Shown here: positions 1 through 10,546 of the stretch, one piece after another
How positions within the stretch are numbered: the stretch's first letter is position 1
Layout: every line of letters begins with the position of its first letter
Assembly (NCBI GenBank): GCA_964036045.1
Contig: OZ038384.1
Coordinates: 25,907,000-25,970,999 of the forward strand
Source: Eutreptiella sp. 'Long Island Sound 2002'
Lineage: Eukaryota > Euglenozoa > Euglenophyceae > Eutreptiales > Eutreptiaceae
Direction of reading: 5' to 3'
Length of the DNA stretch: 64,000 nt
Translations under genes and position numbers: made by a program
The notes under the pieces: generated by a model
Databases searched by the model: none
Told to the model about the DNA's origin: nothing
Seen by the model: only the letters and a program-made list of their open reading frames with translations

Positions 1-166
1 ACATTCACCAGATGAAGGGTTTCTTTATTAACGTTGTCCTTGGCCTGATGTGCTGACGGTGATGACTACCTGAGGTTTGGCGCGCTCAGCCTGACTTGAG
101 GTTCTCGGTTGCGCTGGGGTGGAAGCCGGTGGAATGTCCGGCAGGCCTTTAGGTTGACCCACACCT

Positions 167-1935
167 GAGAAGGCTAAGCTCAGACGCTGGGGGACCTACC
201 TGAGCCAGCTACCACTCTCAGTTCACCATATCCAGGGCGTAAAGAACGAGTGTGAGGACTACATCAGCCGCAGCAACTTGGACAACAGGATTGGTGCCAG
301 GTCTGAGGAGCTACCCAAGGAGGCGGTCAGCGGTATGGACATACAGCTGGACCTCAACATGACCATGATCAGACCCCTAGATGGACTCCAACAAGTCGAG
401 TACCTGAAGGAGTTTGGGGACATCTACAAACCTCTGGAGACGTGTCTGGAACCCGTCCTGGTCAACCAGGAACAATGGAAGAGGGACAAGACCTACCTCT
501 GGCATAAGGACCAGATGGTCGTGCCCAGCGACCGTATTCCGGCACTCCTCAAGTGGACCCATGAGTCTAGTGGTCGTTTTTGAGCTGACTGTACCCTGAA
601 GCTGTTCAAGCAGTGGTTCCACTCTACGTGGAGTGACGTTCAGGTGCGGAAATTCCTCCAGCCCCAAGTGCCCGTGTCGGTCCTGCAAACCTGGGGATAT
701 CAGGGACAGATGTCTTTATTCGACCCTTGCTATCCCACACTATGCCAACAGTGTACTCTATGTGGACTACACAGAGATGCCTAAGTTCGGGGGCTATGAC
801 TTCGCCCTAGTGGTAACATATGGGCTGACCAGGTTTATCAGGGTGTTCCCATGCACTAAACACATCACCGGCGAGGACACCATCAAGATACTCCTGGAAG
901 AGTGGTTCTGTGTCTATGGGGCAACAAAAGAAATTAATTCAGACAAGGACGTCTGAGTACGCTCCAACACTGGCTGGTACAAGAGAGGCCTGAGGTCCCT
1001 CAATGTCCAGGTGTCAACGGGGATTCCCTCTACTCATACGAGTAATCCCCTATGTGAGCGACAGATTCGAAGTCACAAAGAGAACATGAGGATGTCGTGC
1101 AAGACTGAGCGCAGCAAAGACTGGGTGAGACTACTTCCCGTCATATCCCTGATGATGAACTCCCAAGAGATTTCGGCTACTGGCTATTCGACCCATGAGC
1201 TGTTCATGGGACGCCCGGCGTGGTTCCTACATGCTCCCCATCCTGAGAAGTCCTACTCCACTGTGGGTAAGTGGGTGAAGGAGCCGCAAGAGAAGGTGGA
1301 CAAGGCCAAGGCTATGCTCCAGAGAGTGAGGGAGCGCCCGTCCAACAAGAAAAACAACCACCGACCTGCCTGCTTCCTATCAAGAGGGAGACTGGGTGCT
1401 AGTGCACCACAGTCGGCTACCGGCCTGGCCTCGCTCCACCAGCGATGACCCCTACTTTGGGCCCTACAACATCCTGTCCGTGGATGGTCACTGCATCACA
1501 GTACGGTATTCTCCCCGACTAGGGGAACCTGGTGTGCGCTGCTCATCAGCTCAAGCGCTACTATGACCCAGAGGACCTCTGTGGGGAAGAATGGGAAGTA
1601 AACGACGAGGAGATCGCCGCTCTGGACCTACAGGGTGCTGCCAGCCCTATGGAAGTTGAAGCCGAACTCCCTGACATGAATGCCGAGGAGATGGCTAAGA
1701 AAGGCTTCTACCTGGTGACGTCGGTTATCCGACACCATTACCGCCAAGGGTGGCGTTTCCTTACCCTCTGGGAAGGGTTTGGAGTTGCAGAAGCTACCTG
1801 GGTGCCCATTTCTGCCTTCGTGTTCCTGAGGGACGCGTAAATTGTGTTCTGGCAGACTACGTGTCCCAGAACAACCTAGGAGACTTGCTGAGGCTCGCTG
1901 AAACGCTTGCCTCGCACAAGAAGCCTAGGGACTGA
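167..1935 (+). pseudogene. Element E: 3' part of a Ty3/Gypsy chromovirus pol
   Basis: The reading frame from 167 gives the end of an RNase H domain (VHHIQGVKNE, then a DYISRS tail). An integrase follows: a zinc-finger stretch (KWTHESSG...TLKLFKQW) near 545-640 and a catalytic core at about 750-1130. The three acidic residues are present (VDYTEM, NSDKD, CERQI). A GPY/F-like segment (DDPYFGPYNIL) lies near 1450-1480 and a chromodomain ends the protein. Breaks: TGA at 581-583, TGA at 954-956 and frameshifts near 1370, 1520 and 1815. The 5' part is outside the window. It is not the same family as B, C or D. The identification is solid at the family level; the copy is clearly dead. Confidence 0.82.
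1703..1840 (+). other. Chromodomain of element E
   Basis: The 102-residue ORF 1532-1840 ends with FYLVTSVIRHHYRQGWRF, LTLWEGFG and EATWVPISAF, which match the three beta strands and the W-E-G-F/E-x-T-W pattern of a chromodomain. A one-base frameshift near 1815 moves the C-terminal tail (ADYVSQNNLGDLLRLAETL) into the next frame, ending with TGA at 1933-1935. By homology this domain would guide integration to a histone mark. Confidence 0.72.
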
Positions 1936-2863
1936 ACCCTTCCTATACCTGCCTATGTTTGTGTGAGTGTGCTGAGCCTGAGGACCTATGAGCAAGGAGC
2001 AGAAATGGGGTCCTAATTATACGCAAGTCTGCACCCTTACTAAACCCCGCGGATGTCTTTACAGGGTGCCATGGGGGACACCCCAGGTCTTTCCGCCCCT
2101 AGGTGCCCAATTTCTCTGCTGGCACAAAACATCCTTGGGAGAATACCTGGCGCTAACGCCAAGGTATTGGTTTGCCTACCTACCTGCCTACTACAGGGGA
2201 GGGGTGGCCAAAAGCTACGAGGCATGAAAACGCCTGTTCGCTAGACGGCCAAAACCACAGACTACCACTGCCACTGCGCACCAAAAATCCTGATAAAGTT
2301 TCAGGAAACAGGCGGGACAGTGACAAACTCACTACAGGTCCTACACTCACTACCTTGGCACCAGTCTTGGAAGGATGAGCAAGCACTGTGCTCAAGTTCT
2401 CACCGAGGCCTACCACTCCTACACTCACACGCTACTTTGGGTTGTCAAAGAAGAGGTCTCAGGCCCTAGTGGCCCACCTTTGAAAGTACAAGAGAACACA
2501 GCGCTGATAAGCGACTGTGGCCTAACAGGGACGTCACAACACGTTTCCCTGTCAGGGCTTGGAGGGAAGGAGTGCTCTATCAGCGTGCACAGCGTGGATG
2601 ATGATGAAGTTGGACTGTCCCCGCCACTCCTGGCTGAAGCACAGCTTTTTTTTGTTCGTGGGATCAGCGCCCTGATTAGCTGGGCAAGGAACTGCACCCC
2701 TCACCTTGACCTTTCCCACCTGAGAACAGAGGCAAATGCAGGACGGCTTCCAGCTGAGGAACGGAACCTGCCTCCCCGTATTATACGGATCTCCGGCAGG
2801 AAAATAATCCGTTGTCTAAAAGCCGCCCTATCAAGCAAGCAAGCTTAAGAAACACCACCTTTT
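1936..2863. other. Unassigned stretch after element E
   Basis: No convincing coding region. The longest ORF (2375-2848, 157 aa) has no recognisable motif. It is probably 3' untranslated or LTR sequence of element E, but no second copy is present to prove this. A TACC/CTAC-type tract at 2172-2190 resembles the tail tracts at 16793-16812 and 32680-32691. Confidence 0.35.
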
Positions 2864-4291
2864 CTCTTAAAGAACATAGGGCGGAGCCCCTGGGTAGCCT
2901 GAACAAGTGTCATACCGTGCGCAGCCCCCGTGGCCTACCCTTTAATGCGTCATATACATGCACGAGTATGCACGAGCTCGGCAGCGCACTATTTTTAGCA
3001 AACCAATCACAATCAAACCATACCCAGCGTGTACCACAATCACTGACTCAACCGGGGGGTGACCCCTCCTGGGCTTACTCACCTTACGTACCGCTGCAGG
3101 GAGAGAGCAAGTGGGAGTGTGGAACAACTTACAAGCGAAGCAAATCGATTATGCACGCGTGCGTATGTTCTAATCAGTGCTACAAAAAAGGGAAGTTGGT
3201 GTGCAAGAGCAGTTGTCATGGTTGCCCCGCATTGCACCGCAGGACAGGAAAGGTAGCCCCCCGTGACAACCACTCCCTGGGCGAAGGCCATCAGTCTCTC
3301 CTTGATCTCACCTCTAATCATCGTGCAATCTGCTAATCAACCCCTCTGCTCTATGTTTGCGTTGCTACACGGCAAGTCTACGGTAACGCGAGGCAAGCAA
3401 TGTGTATGCTGCATGCAAAGCAAACACAACCTGTATGTTTATACCTCTTTCTTTGAACTGTTATTCAATTATCGAATTCTTCATCCTTGAATTTTTCTGT
3501 AAGCATGGTCGGAATCTCTACGTTTATTATTTAATGTGTGTCTTGTTATTTCTTGATTATTACGTGACATACTGTTATAATCTGATTTTCTTGTGCTTTT
3601 CCGGTCGTGAATTAAGACGGGCCCCTGCGCGCCGCTTTTCTCTGCCTGTGAATCCAGAGATGTAAAAACTCCTGTGATGAAATAAAAATGCATAAAAATG
3701 TAACTTCTACGCACATAGAAGTTCTGGACAGGTGTGCACCCTCAGAAAAATTCTATGCCGTCATTTGACGGATTTATGTGTATCGTCGTTCGTTGCGCAT
3801 GAATCAGGCCCTCATCCCTTGCATGCTTTCTTTTCAGATATCCCTGAGCAAAGACAACGAAGTAGGCCGCGTTCTGGCCGAACCGCTGCCTCAAGGACCA
3901 CTATCCAGAATCTCAAAACACCGTTAAGGGGCAAGGAAGTTTTAATGTCATCCCCTTGCCCTAAGGACCGGCCAGGTACAGCCAGCAGGTTCCGTGAGAC
4001 CCAGACTGCGTGCCCTGACCGTATCCTGCGTTGGGCTTTGCGTTTGGGTACTTGGAGGGTGAAATGCATCATCATAAGACTTTGCATGCCCATTCCAACC
4101 CCCTACCAAGCCACAGCCGCCCCAGCGACGCCTCTGAGCGCAGTGGGGGCTGTAAGTGTCTGTTACGAGAAGGCAAAAACTGGCCACCGCCCTGACGCAG
4201 CGCCCTCTTTACAGTGTTAGGGGGGTTATAGGTAATTTTAAAAAGATGCTGAAACCATTGAGAGGTCAAGAAAAATACCCTTTTTCCTTTA
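2864..4291. repeat. Block A left direct repeat (LTR-like, 1.43 kb)
   Basis: Nearly the same sequence recurs at 16811-18240; both copies begin CTCTTAAAGAAC and end just after AAATACCCT. Lengths are 1428 and 1430 bp and flanks differ outside these limits, so these look like complete copies of one unit. Equal length, same orientation and the distinct GC-rich DNA between them suggest LTRs. No clear TG..CA termini, primer-binding site or target duplication could be found, so two independent insertions of one repeat remain possible. Only short ORFs without motifs inside. Confidence 0.6.
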
Positions 4292-4859
4292 TAACCGTGA
4301 CAAAGACTCTTTCGATGCCTTCATGCAGTCCTGCACAAGTGACACCCACGCGGTCCAAACGCCGGCGGCCCCGCGCGTCCGCCTGGGGGGTGATGTCTGC
4401 CATGGTGCGGGTTCCCTCCCGGAGGTGGCGGGACCGCGAAGTAAGCAGCCATCGGATGTTGACCGCCAGGGCGAGCTGCTCCCCTGTGGTGAGCCTGTCG
4501 ATCCACATGCCCAGGTCTTGGGCCGCCGCCTGTTCCGCGTGGTCGCTGGGGCGGCTGACGTTGCCTTCCAAGCGTGCGTAGTCCAGATGCCCCCGCCCCC
4601 AGGGCGGGGCGGTCCCCGGTGGTGGGCCGGTAGGCTAGCTAGCGGTGTTGGTGCGCGCCTCCACGCGCGCCCCGCTTCCTGGGGCGCCGCGCTTGTCTGG
4701 GGCACGGTCCACTGCTCCGGTAGCACGCTCAGTGTGCCCCAGGGCAGTGTAACTGCGCTGGAGGTGTGCCTGGCGTGGCATCGTGAGGGGTGTGCCCTCT
4801 GCATAGTCGCGTCGTGGCCCGTTGAGCCATCGGTCGGAGCACACGCCCACCGCCACCAT
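4266..4859 (-). pseudogene. Minus-strand ORF ending in the left block A repeat
   Basis: One minus-strand frame runs from about 4859 to a TGA at 4266 with a single TAG at 4637-4635. The residue composition is protein-like (LGMWIDRLTTGEQLALAV, GLHEGIERVFVTVIKEKG), unlike the shadow frames around it. The last codons cross a purine-rich tract (AAAGGAAAAAGGG) and finish inside the repeat, as happens in LTR elements whose last ORF overlaps the polypurine tract. No family recognised. It overlaps the plus-strand start at 4858, so both cannot be fully constrained. Confidence 0.35.
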
Positions 4860-7121
4860 GGACCACCCCGGCCAATTGCACTATGTGGCCACCCAGCTCA
4901 TGGCGCATGGGGGGCCCACAGCCCGGATGAAATGAAAGGACTACACTGGCAATGGCACCAGCGCGCAGCCCTGCGCAATCGTGCGGCCATGCAAAGACAC
5001 AACATCTGGGACATCCTTGGATCCCCGGGCTACCAAGGGCACACCTCAGGCCACCGGCGGCCGCGGTCCCAAGACGCCCCGGAGCCCCCCAGGCAGGCGG
5101 CGCGCCGTAACTCCCCAGAACGCCCCAGAATGGGTTCCCCCTCTGGCACGTACAGAAGCCCCCTCCGACCGTTCGCCCCGCGGGGGGTCCCAGGCAGTCC
5201 TAACACCTCAGGGATGCAAGGCGGCACGCCAGAGCAGCCCCAGGAGACAGGAAACCCTAGCAGCTCCCGCCGCCGCAGCCGCATGCCGCCTCCCGCGGCA
5301 CGGCGAGTCGTCTTCCATGAGGATACGGACAGAGGCCATGGAGGTCCCAACGACCTCCAAGCGCAACGGGCATCATCTACCAACCATCCCTGACGCCGGT
5401 CCAAGAGGCCCCAGAACGAACGGGCGCACATCCCCACCATTCCCACGCCAGCCGAGCGCGAGCGACAGGCAGCGCTTCACACGGGCCCCCGCCAGGCAGC
5501 AGACGGAGCGTCCAGCTCATCCGCCACCTCCCTCCCACGGTCGGCGGCCGGCCCGCTGCTGGAGGGAGAGCACTCCAGGGACACACGGCCAAGGGTACCC
5601 GCGGCCGAGCAAAGGCCTGCGCAAGGGGTGGGGGGACAGCCCCCCCAACACCTCCCCCCGCGAGCAGGGCGCGATGACACCGGTCCCGGACACGGGCAGC
5701 GGCCACCCGACCAACCGGGCCCGTGCACCACGGGGTTCCCCACCCCAGCTGCAACACGGCCAAACCGCCAGGGCGCGGAGGTTGCAAGCGCAACAACAGG
5801 AGCACGACGCGAGCGACCCAGGAGCGGACGCAGAAATGACAGAGACCTCCGGCCCTCAGGAGTCCGATGACCCACTGCCCGCCGCCGCGACCTGCTCGAT
5901 GCCCAAGCAACAGGAGCCCTCCACGGAGTACGTACCGGGGGAACACCCTGGCACTATCCCAGGGCACCCCTCCCCGACTTGCGCCACACCGGACCAGGAC
6001 TTGGAGACCATGCCCCCCCCCCGACCCTCCGGACACCGCAGCGGAGGAACACGGGTTCCTTCGACGACGCGGAACTGAGGGCGCTCTACGGCATCCACGC
6101 CACCACAGCCTCGAGCGAGCTAGTGGCAGCCCTCCGGGAACACCTCCGAGACGTCAACCTGCGCAGGCTCTTTGCCGTCGTCCCCCTGCCGCACACCGCA
6201 ACAATCCAATTCTTTGTGCGGCAGCTCCAGGCGCTCTTCACCCCCGGGACAGAGATCACAGACGACCTTGTTGACACGTGTATCTGGTGGTTCAACACCC
6301 ACCAGCCGGACCACGGAGGCATATTGGTCCCACACCTGGGCCCGGCACACACGCTCAGAGCACCACCGATGGACCCCAGGCCCGCATCCAGCACCGGGGG
6401 CCGGGAGCGGGCCGCCCCACCGCCGAGAGCCGAAATCCTCCGCATCCCACCGTACGAAGGCCTGGCAGAATGGGTAAGCAGGACAGCCCGCGACAGGGGA
6501 CGTAACCTCGGGAGCATGGTGGAGCGGTACCTGGAGGCTGCACGCGCCGGGCCCCCGCCACGCGAACGCAACCCCAGCACCATCGCCATGATGGTGTTGG
6601 AAAGTGGCCACTACTACCAAGTGCGGATCACCCCGCACCCGCAGGAGAGCCACTGGAGCCTGGAGGCCGTCGACTCCATGCTCCTGGCGACCACGGCCCT
6701 GCCGGACAGCCCGGCCCCCCTGCTCAACGACCAGCCCCCGGACCCCGTAACGGCCATCGTATCGGGGACAGCTGGCACCTGGCACCCAGGCCATGCCCTC
6801 TACTGCCTCTGGCGCCGGGCGCGGCGCCGCTGGCCGCACACCAGGGAATGGACGGAGACATGGAGGTTCCACCTGGACGGCCAGTAGCAGCTCGCCGCCA
6901 TCCCCCAGCGCGAACGGACAGCAGAGACCCCCACTGCGACAAACCTGTGCCCCGTCTTCACGATCCACCAGATCCGGGCGCTGGCTCTGGGCGAGCAACT
7001 GCAGCCCGCCATCCGCACTGAGATGGAGGCCCAGGCGGCACACGCGGCCCTTGTGCACGAAATCCTCAGTCCCCTCCGCAGCGCCCTCGTGCGGCGCGTG
7101 AGACCCGCCCGGGGGCCCTGA
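4858..7121 (+). pseudogene. Plus-strand ORF with Ulp1/C48-like protease domain, copy 1
   Basis: An ATG at 4858 sits in a strong Kozak context (CCGCCACCATGG). The next 1.1 kb encodes proline/arginine-rich, probably disordered protein, with frame changes and stops. The folded part lies in ORF 5979-6887 (302 aa). It has a helix before WWFNTHQPD, then a His-Asp-Cys set in C48 order and spacing: H211 in SGHYYQV, D232 in EAVDSM, C276 in HALYCLW. The known family role is SUMO/ubiquitin-like peptidase, often carried by transposons. TAG at 6885-6887 is followed in frame by 77 more codons to TGA 7119. The protease call rests on motif spacing only. Confidence 0.5.
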
Positions 7122-7852
7122 ACAACCGCGAGCCGAAACCAGGAACACATCCTCATGAACACGCGGGGCAACACCGTCGGGACCGCCCCGCCCCGCCCGA
7201 CGCGGCACGCGCGTGCCCTGCCCACCGCAGCCGGTCACTGGCAGTGCAGCAACGACGCACTGCCGCGCACGCACGGCGCGAATCCCGCACTGGCCATCCG
7301 CAAGTGAGGAGACAACACGGCGGCCCCGGGACCACCTTCTCGCGCCAGAGGACCCGACGAGAGGCGTCACACCAACGGCTGCGGAACCGCCCGTCAACCT
7401 CGAGGATTGCAGGCGAGCCGACCTTGTCCAAGAGGACCCCCTCGTACAACCCGACAACGCGCGACCGCGCGACAGACTCCACCAACGCCTGTCGGTCGGG
7501 CGCGCCGGCAGGAAAGGCGTCAACCTGCCCGGCACGTGCAACGGACACCCAACAAATATGGACTAGCCTTAGCGGCCCATGATGTCGAACACAAACAATG
7601 ACGCAACAAATTCCTGCCACATCCCCAAGGCGGGGGCCATGCTCCCCGGACCCCCGCAACGCCCCCACGACAGAGAAGAGGACGAGGCCCAACATGGACC
7701 TGTCCTTCCACCCGACCCTCCTCTCCCACAAACTGGACACACGATGGACCGGGCCAAGGGGCCAGCCAAACACGCAGGACCTACGGCCAGACCGATGACA
7801 ACGGGAACGTTATCAACAAGTCGTCAAGAACGTTACCTTCCAAGACAAGAAT
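6002..7852. repeat. Internal 1.85-kb direct repeat of block A, copy 1
   Basis: This segment recurs at 12652-14501 in the same orientation with matching length (1851 and 1850 bp). Both begin TGGAGACCAT and end AAGACAAGAAT. The repeat includes the protease-like ORF and about 0.7 kb downstream. It is followed here by a GAGGTTT tandem tract (7857-7877). No target duplication was found, so it looks like a segmental duplication within block A. Confidence 0.8.
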
Positions 7853-8900
7853 CAAGGTTTGAGGTTTGAGGTTTGATTTTGCGGGTACTAGACGCCTTTC
7901 GGCCCCGGGGGGCCACCTGGTGGGGCCAGGTGATATCCTCCCCACCGGGTCCTAGTAGGGGGCCCTCCAAGACGCACCTCCTGCCTGGTGGCGGAGTGCC
8001 CCGGGTTCACAGGGCTCGGAAACCCGTCCCTCCCCGGCTTCCCCGTTTCGCCACTCCCCGGTCAGTGCATCAATTCGCAGCCGTGGCTGCAGGCGCTTAC
8101 CCACCGCGTCGCCCCCCTAATGCGCGGTCGCCCGGGGCCCCGCGCCGCCGGGCCCGTGCTACTGGCTTGTCGCCAGTGGGACCCCCTTGGGCTGGCGCGG
8201 AGGTTGCCTAGCCTGGGGGTTGGGGCGTGGCGCAGTGCGCCACTACTGCCTTGGCGGGTGCAGTGCCCCGTCAATGTGTGCGCGGCGCTCGCGGCCGGTT
8301 CGGGGGGCTCGGGCCGGCTGCTGGTGTTGTGTCTCTCCCGGTCCCCCCTTCCCGCCCCGCGTGTCCCGCGCTGCGTGTGGCGGGCCGTCCCATCTGGGTG
8401 TCCCTTACCCCCGCTCGCTGGTACGCCATTCCACGCGGTCTGTGCGTTCCGCGAGCTCGGTCCGGTTGCCCTTCTGGTAGTCCCCGCGTGCCCTTTGCGT
8501 GTGTGTGCGCTCGCGCTCCCGCGGCGTCCGCCTGCCCCCCCCCCTGGTTGGTGTAGCGTGCGCACCTCGCGCGGTCTCGGCACTGGGCGCTGGTAGGGCC
8601 GTTCCACGTGGTTCCCGCCCCTCCGCGTGTCCTACCCCGGTTTCTTGCTCCGTCTGACGTGCTTGGGGGGGGGCGGTCCGGTCCCGTTTCCCCCCTACCT
8701 GGCTTGGGGCTGTGCGCCCCCCGCCGGGCGGGTCCGTGGCGTTCGTGTGCCGGGGGCCGGTTTCGGGGGGGGGGCGGCCCGTGCGCCGTGCCCCCCGTTT
8801 GTGCGGCCGGGGGGGGCAGGAGGGCGTGGGTTCGCTCTGCCTCGTTCCGTCCCTCTGCCTTCCCTGGGCAGGCAACAAAGCGGGTGTCACTCGCGTCGTT
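7853..8900. other. GC-rich spacer, no assigned gene
   Basis: Long frames are open on both strands because stop codons are rare in such GC-rich DNA. A minus-strand frame at 8607-8062 (181 aa) is proline/arginine/serine-rich and could be disordered protein, but nothing is recognisable. No function assigned. Confidence 0.3.
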
Positions 8901-10520
8901 CTGGTCATGGGGGGCGTGGTCCCCATACCACTCCGGTTCGTGCTCGCCCGCCTTCTCTGGGCGCGATCTGTGCGGCGTCCTGGCGCGTTGGCGCGGGCTC
9001 GCTTGTTCCCGGCGGTTCCTGTGGGAGCCGGCAGCTGGGGTGGGGGGGCCGGCCGTGCTCCAGCTCCTCTCTCTGGCAGGGGGAGGGGGGACCATCCCCC
9101 CTGCCTGGGGGGCCCGGAGGCCGGCGCCCCCGCGGCTTGCGGGCCGGTGGGGGGGGTGGGGGGGGGGGGGGTCGCGCCGCGGCCTCGCTGCTTCCCCTCT
9201 GGGGGGCGGCCCGCGGTTCCCTACCCTGGCCCCCCTCTTGTCGTCGGCGCACTCCCCCCCGGCGTGCGCGTTCGGTCGGGGTCGCGGGGCCGCCCCGGGG
9301 GGGGGGGGGGATGAGGGGCGGCCCGTGGACCGCTCCCCCAGGGGCTCCTTCAGACCTGAACACCCCCTCTGCCCTCTTGGGTGGGCAATGGTCACAGGGG
9401 GGGTCATGGGGGGCGCGGCCCCCATACTGTTCTGGTGCGCCGCCGTGCGCCGCCCCCAGGCTTGGTCCGCGCGCTGCTCCGGCGCGCTGGTGTGGGCTCG
9501 CCCGTTGGCCGCGACCCCCGCGGGAGCAGGCGGCTGGGGGCGCTGGGGCGCGCGGTGTGCAGGTTCAGTAGCACCCCCCCCCCCCCCGCGTCGCGGTCCC
9601 TTCTGGGGAAGGGGGGGCGTCCCCTCGGCTCCGGGGGGGCGGAGGGTCGCTCCTGTGGCCCTCAAGCTGGGGGGGGGAGCGGGGGGAGGGGGGGTGAGGG
9701 GGCCGCTCCGCCGCCCCCCGCCCCCCCTGCCCCATCTGGTGTCGGCCTGCCATCCGTTGTCTCTGGCGCGCCCCCCCGGGGTATACTCGTGCCCTGGGGG
9801 TTGCCAGGCAGCTGTGGGCGTCGGGCGCGGCCCGGTCGGCTGCAAATGGGTCAGTGCGGCGGGGCGGGAAGGGAGGGGGGGGAACCCCCCCGCCCTGGTT
9901 AGCGCCCCTGCCTTCCTCAGGCCGGCCTCTGAAGGGGCCGCTCCGTTTGCGCCGTCCTGGGCGCCGCCGGTCCGCCGTCGGTTGGCAGCAGGCAAGGTGG
10001 GAGCGTGCGGGCGGTTCACCGGGGGCGCTTGCCGCGGCCGCGGTGCCACTTCACCCCGGGTGCAGCGGCCTCTTCGGGGAGGGTGCGGGGCCGCCGTCTC
10101 TTCGATCTGCCTCCGTCCGCTCTTGGACCTGGGGGGGAGGGGGGGGGGAGTGCGGGGGGGGCCTCTGGTCCCCTGGGGCTGCCCCCTGACGGCCGAGGGG
10201 GGGCGGCCTGGCGGTCCCGGCCCCGGGGGCCAGCCGTCGGCTGAGGGGTCGCACTCTTCCCCCGCCCCCCTCTACCTGGAGCCGGACCCTCGTGCGGGCA
10301 CTCGCTTGGGACCCTTGTCCCCCCCGCCGTCGCCGCGCGGCGCTGGCCGGCCGGGGGCGGCCGTGAGGGTTAGTGGTCAGCGGTTAGCGGGCTGCAGGGC
10401 AGTAGGTTCCCCCCCGCACTCGTTTTCTCTGCCCTCCCTCCCGCGGGAGGTGGCGCGCGCTCCTCTGTCACGCCGTATCGTGGGGGGGGCGTGGGTCGGG
10501 GGGCCCCCCTCCCCCCCCCA
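8660..10520. repeat. G-run island with a degenerate 0.5-kb repeat
   Basis: The plus strand carries many runs of six or more G (for example 9152-9171, 9297-9310, 9667-9675, 9876-9883) with a few C-runs (9566-9578). GTCATGGGGGGCG followed by CCCCATAC occurs at 8904 and again at 9403, and the neighbouring bases resemble each other, so a diverged tandem unit of about 0.5 kb is likely. ORFs of 688 aa (plus, 8608-10674) and 592 aa (minus, 10049-8271) overlap here; both are low in complexity and at least one is a shadow. Confidence 0.55.
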
Positions 10521-10546
10521 CTCTCTCGCGTCCGCCGTCTGGGCTG

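Noticed and set aside
6120-7541. 473-residue minus-strand ORF (and its twin at 12769-14199)
   Set aside because: Lies opposite the protease-like ORF, whose residue pattern is much more protein-like and has conserved motifs; treated as a shadow.
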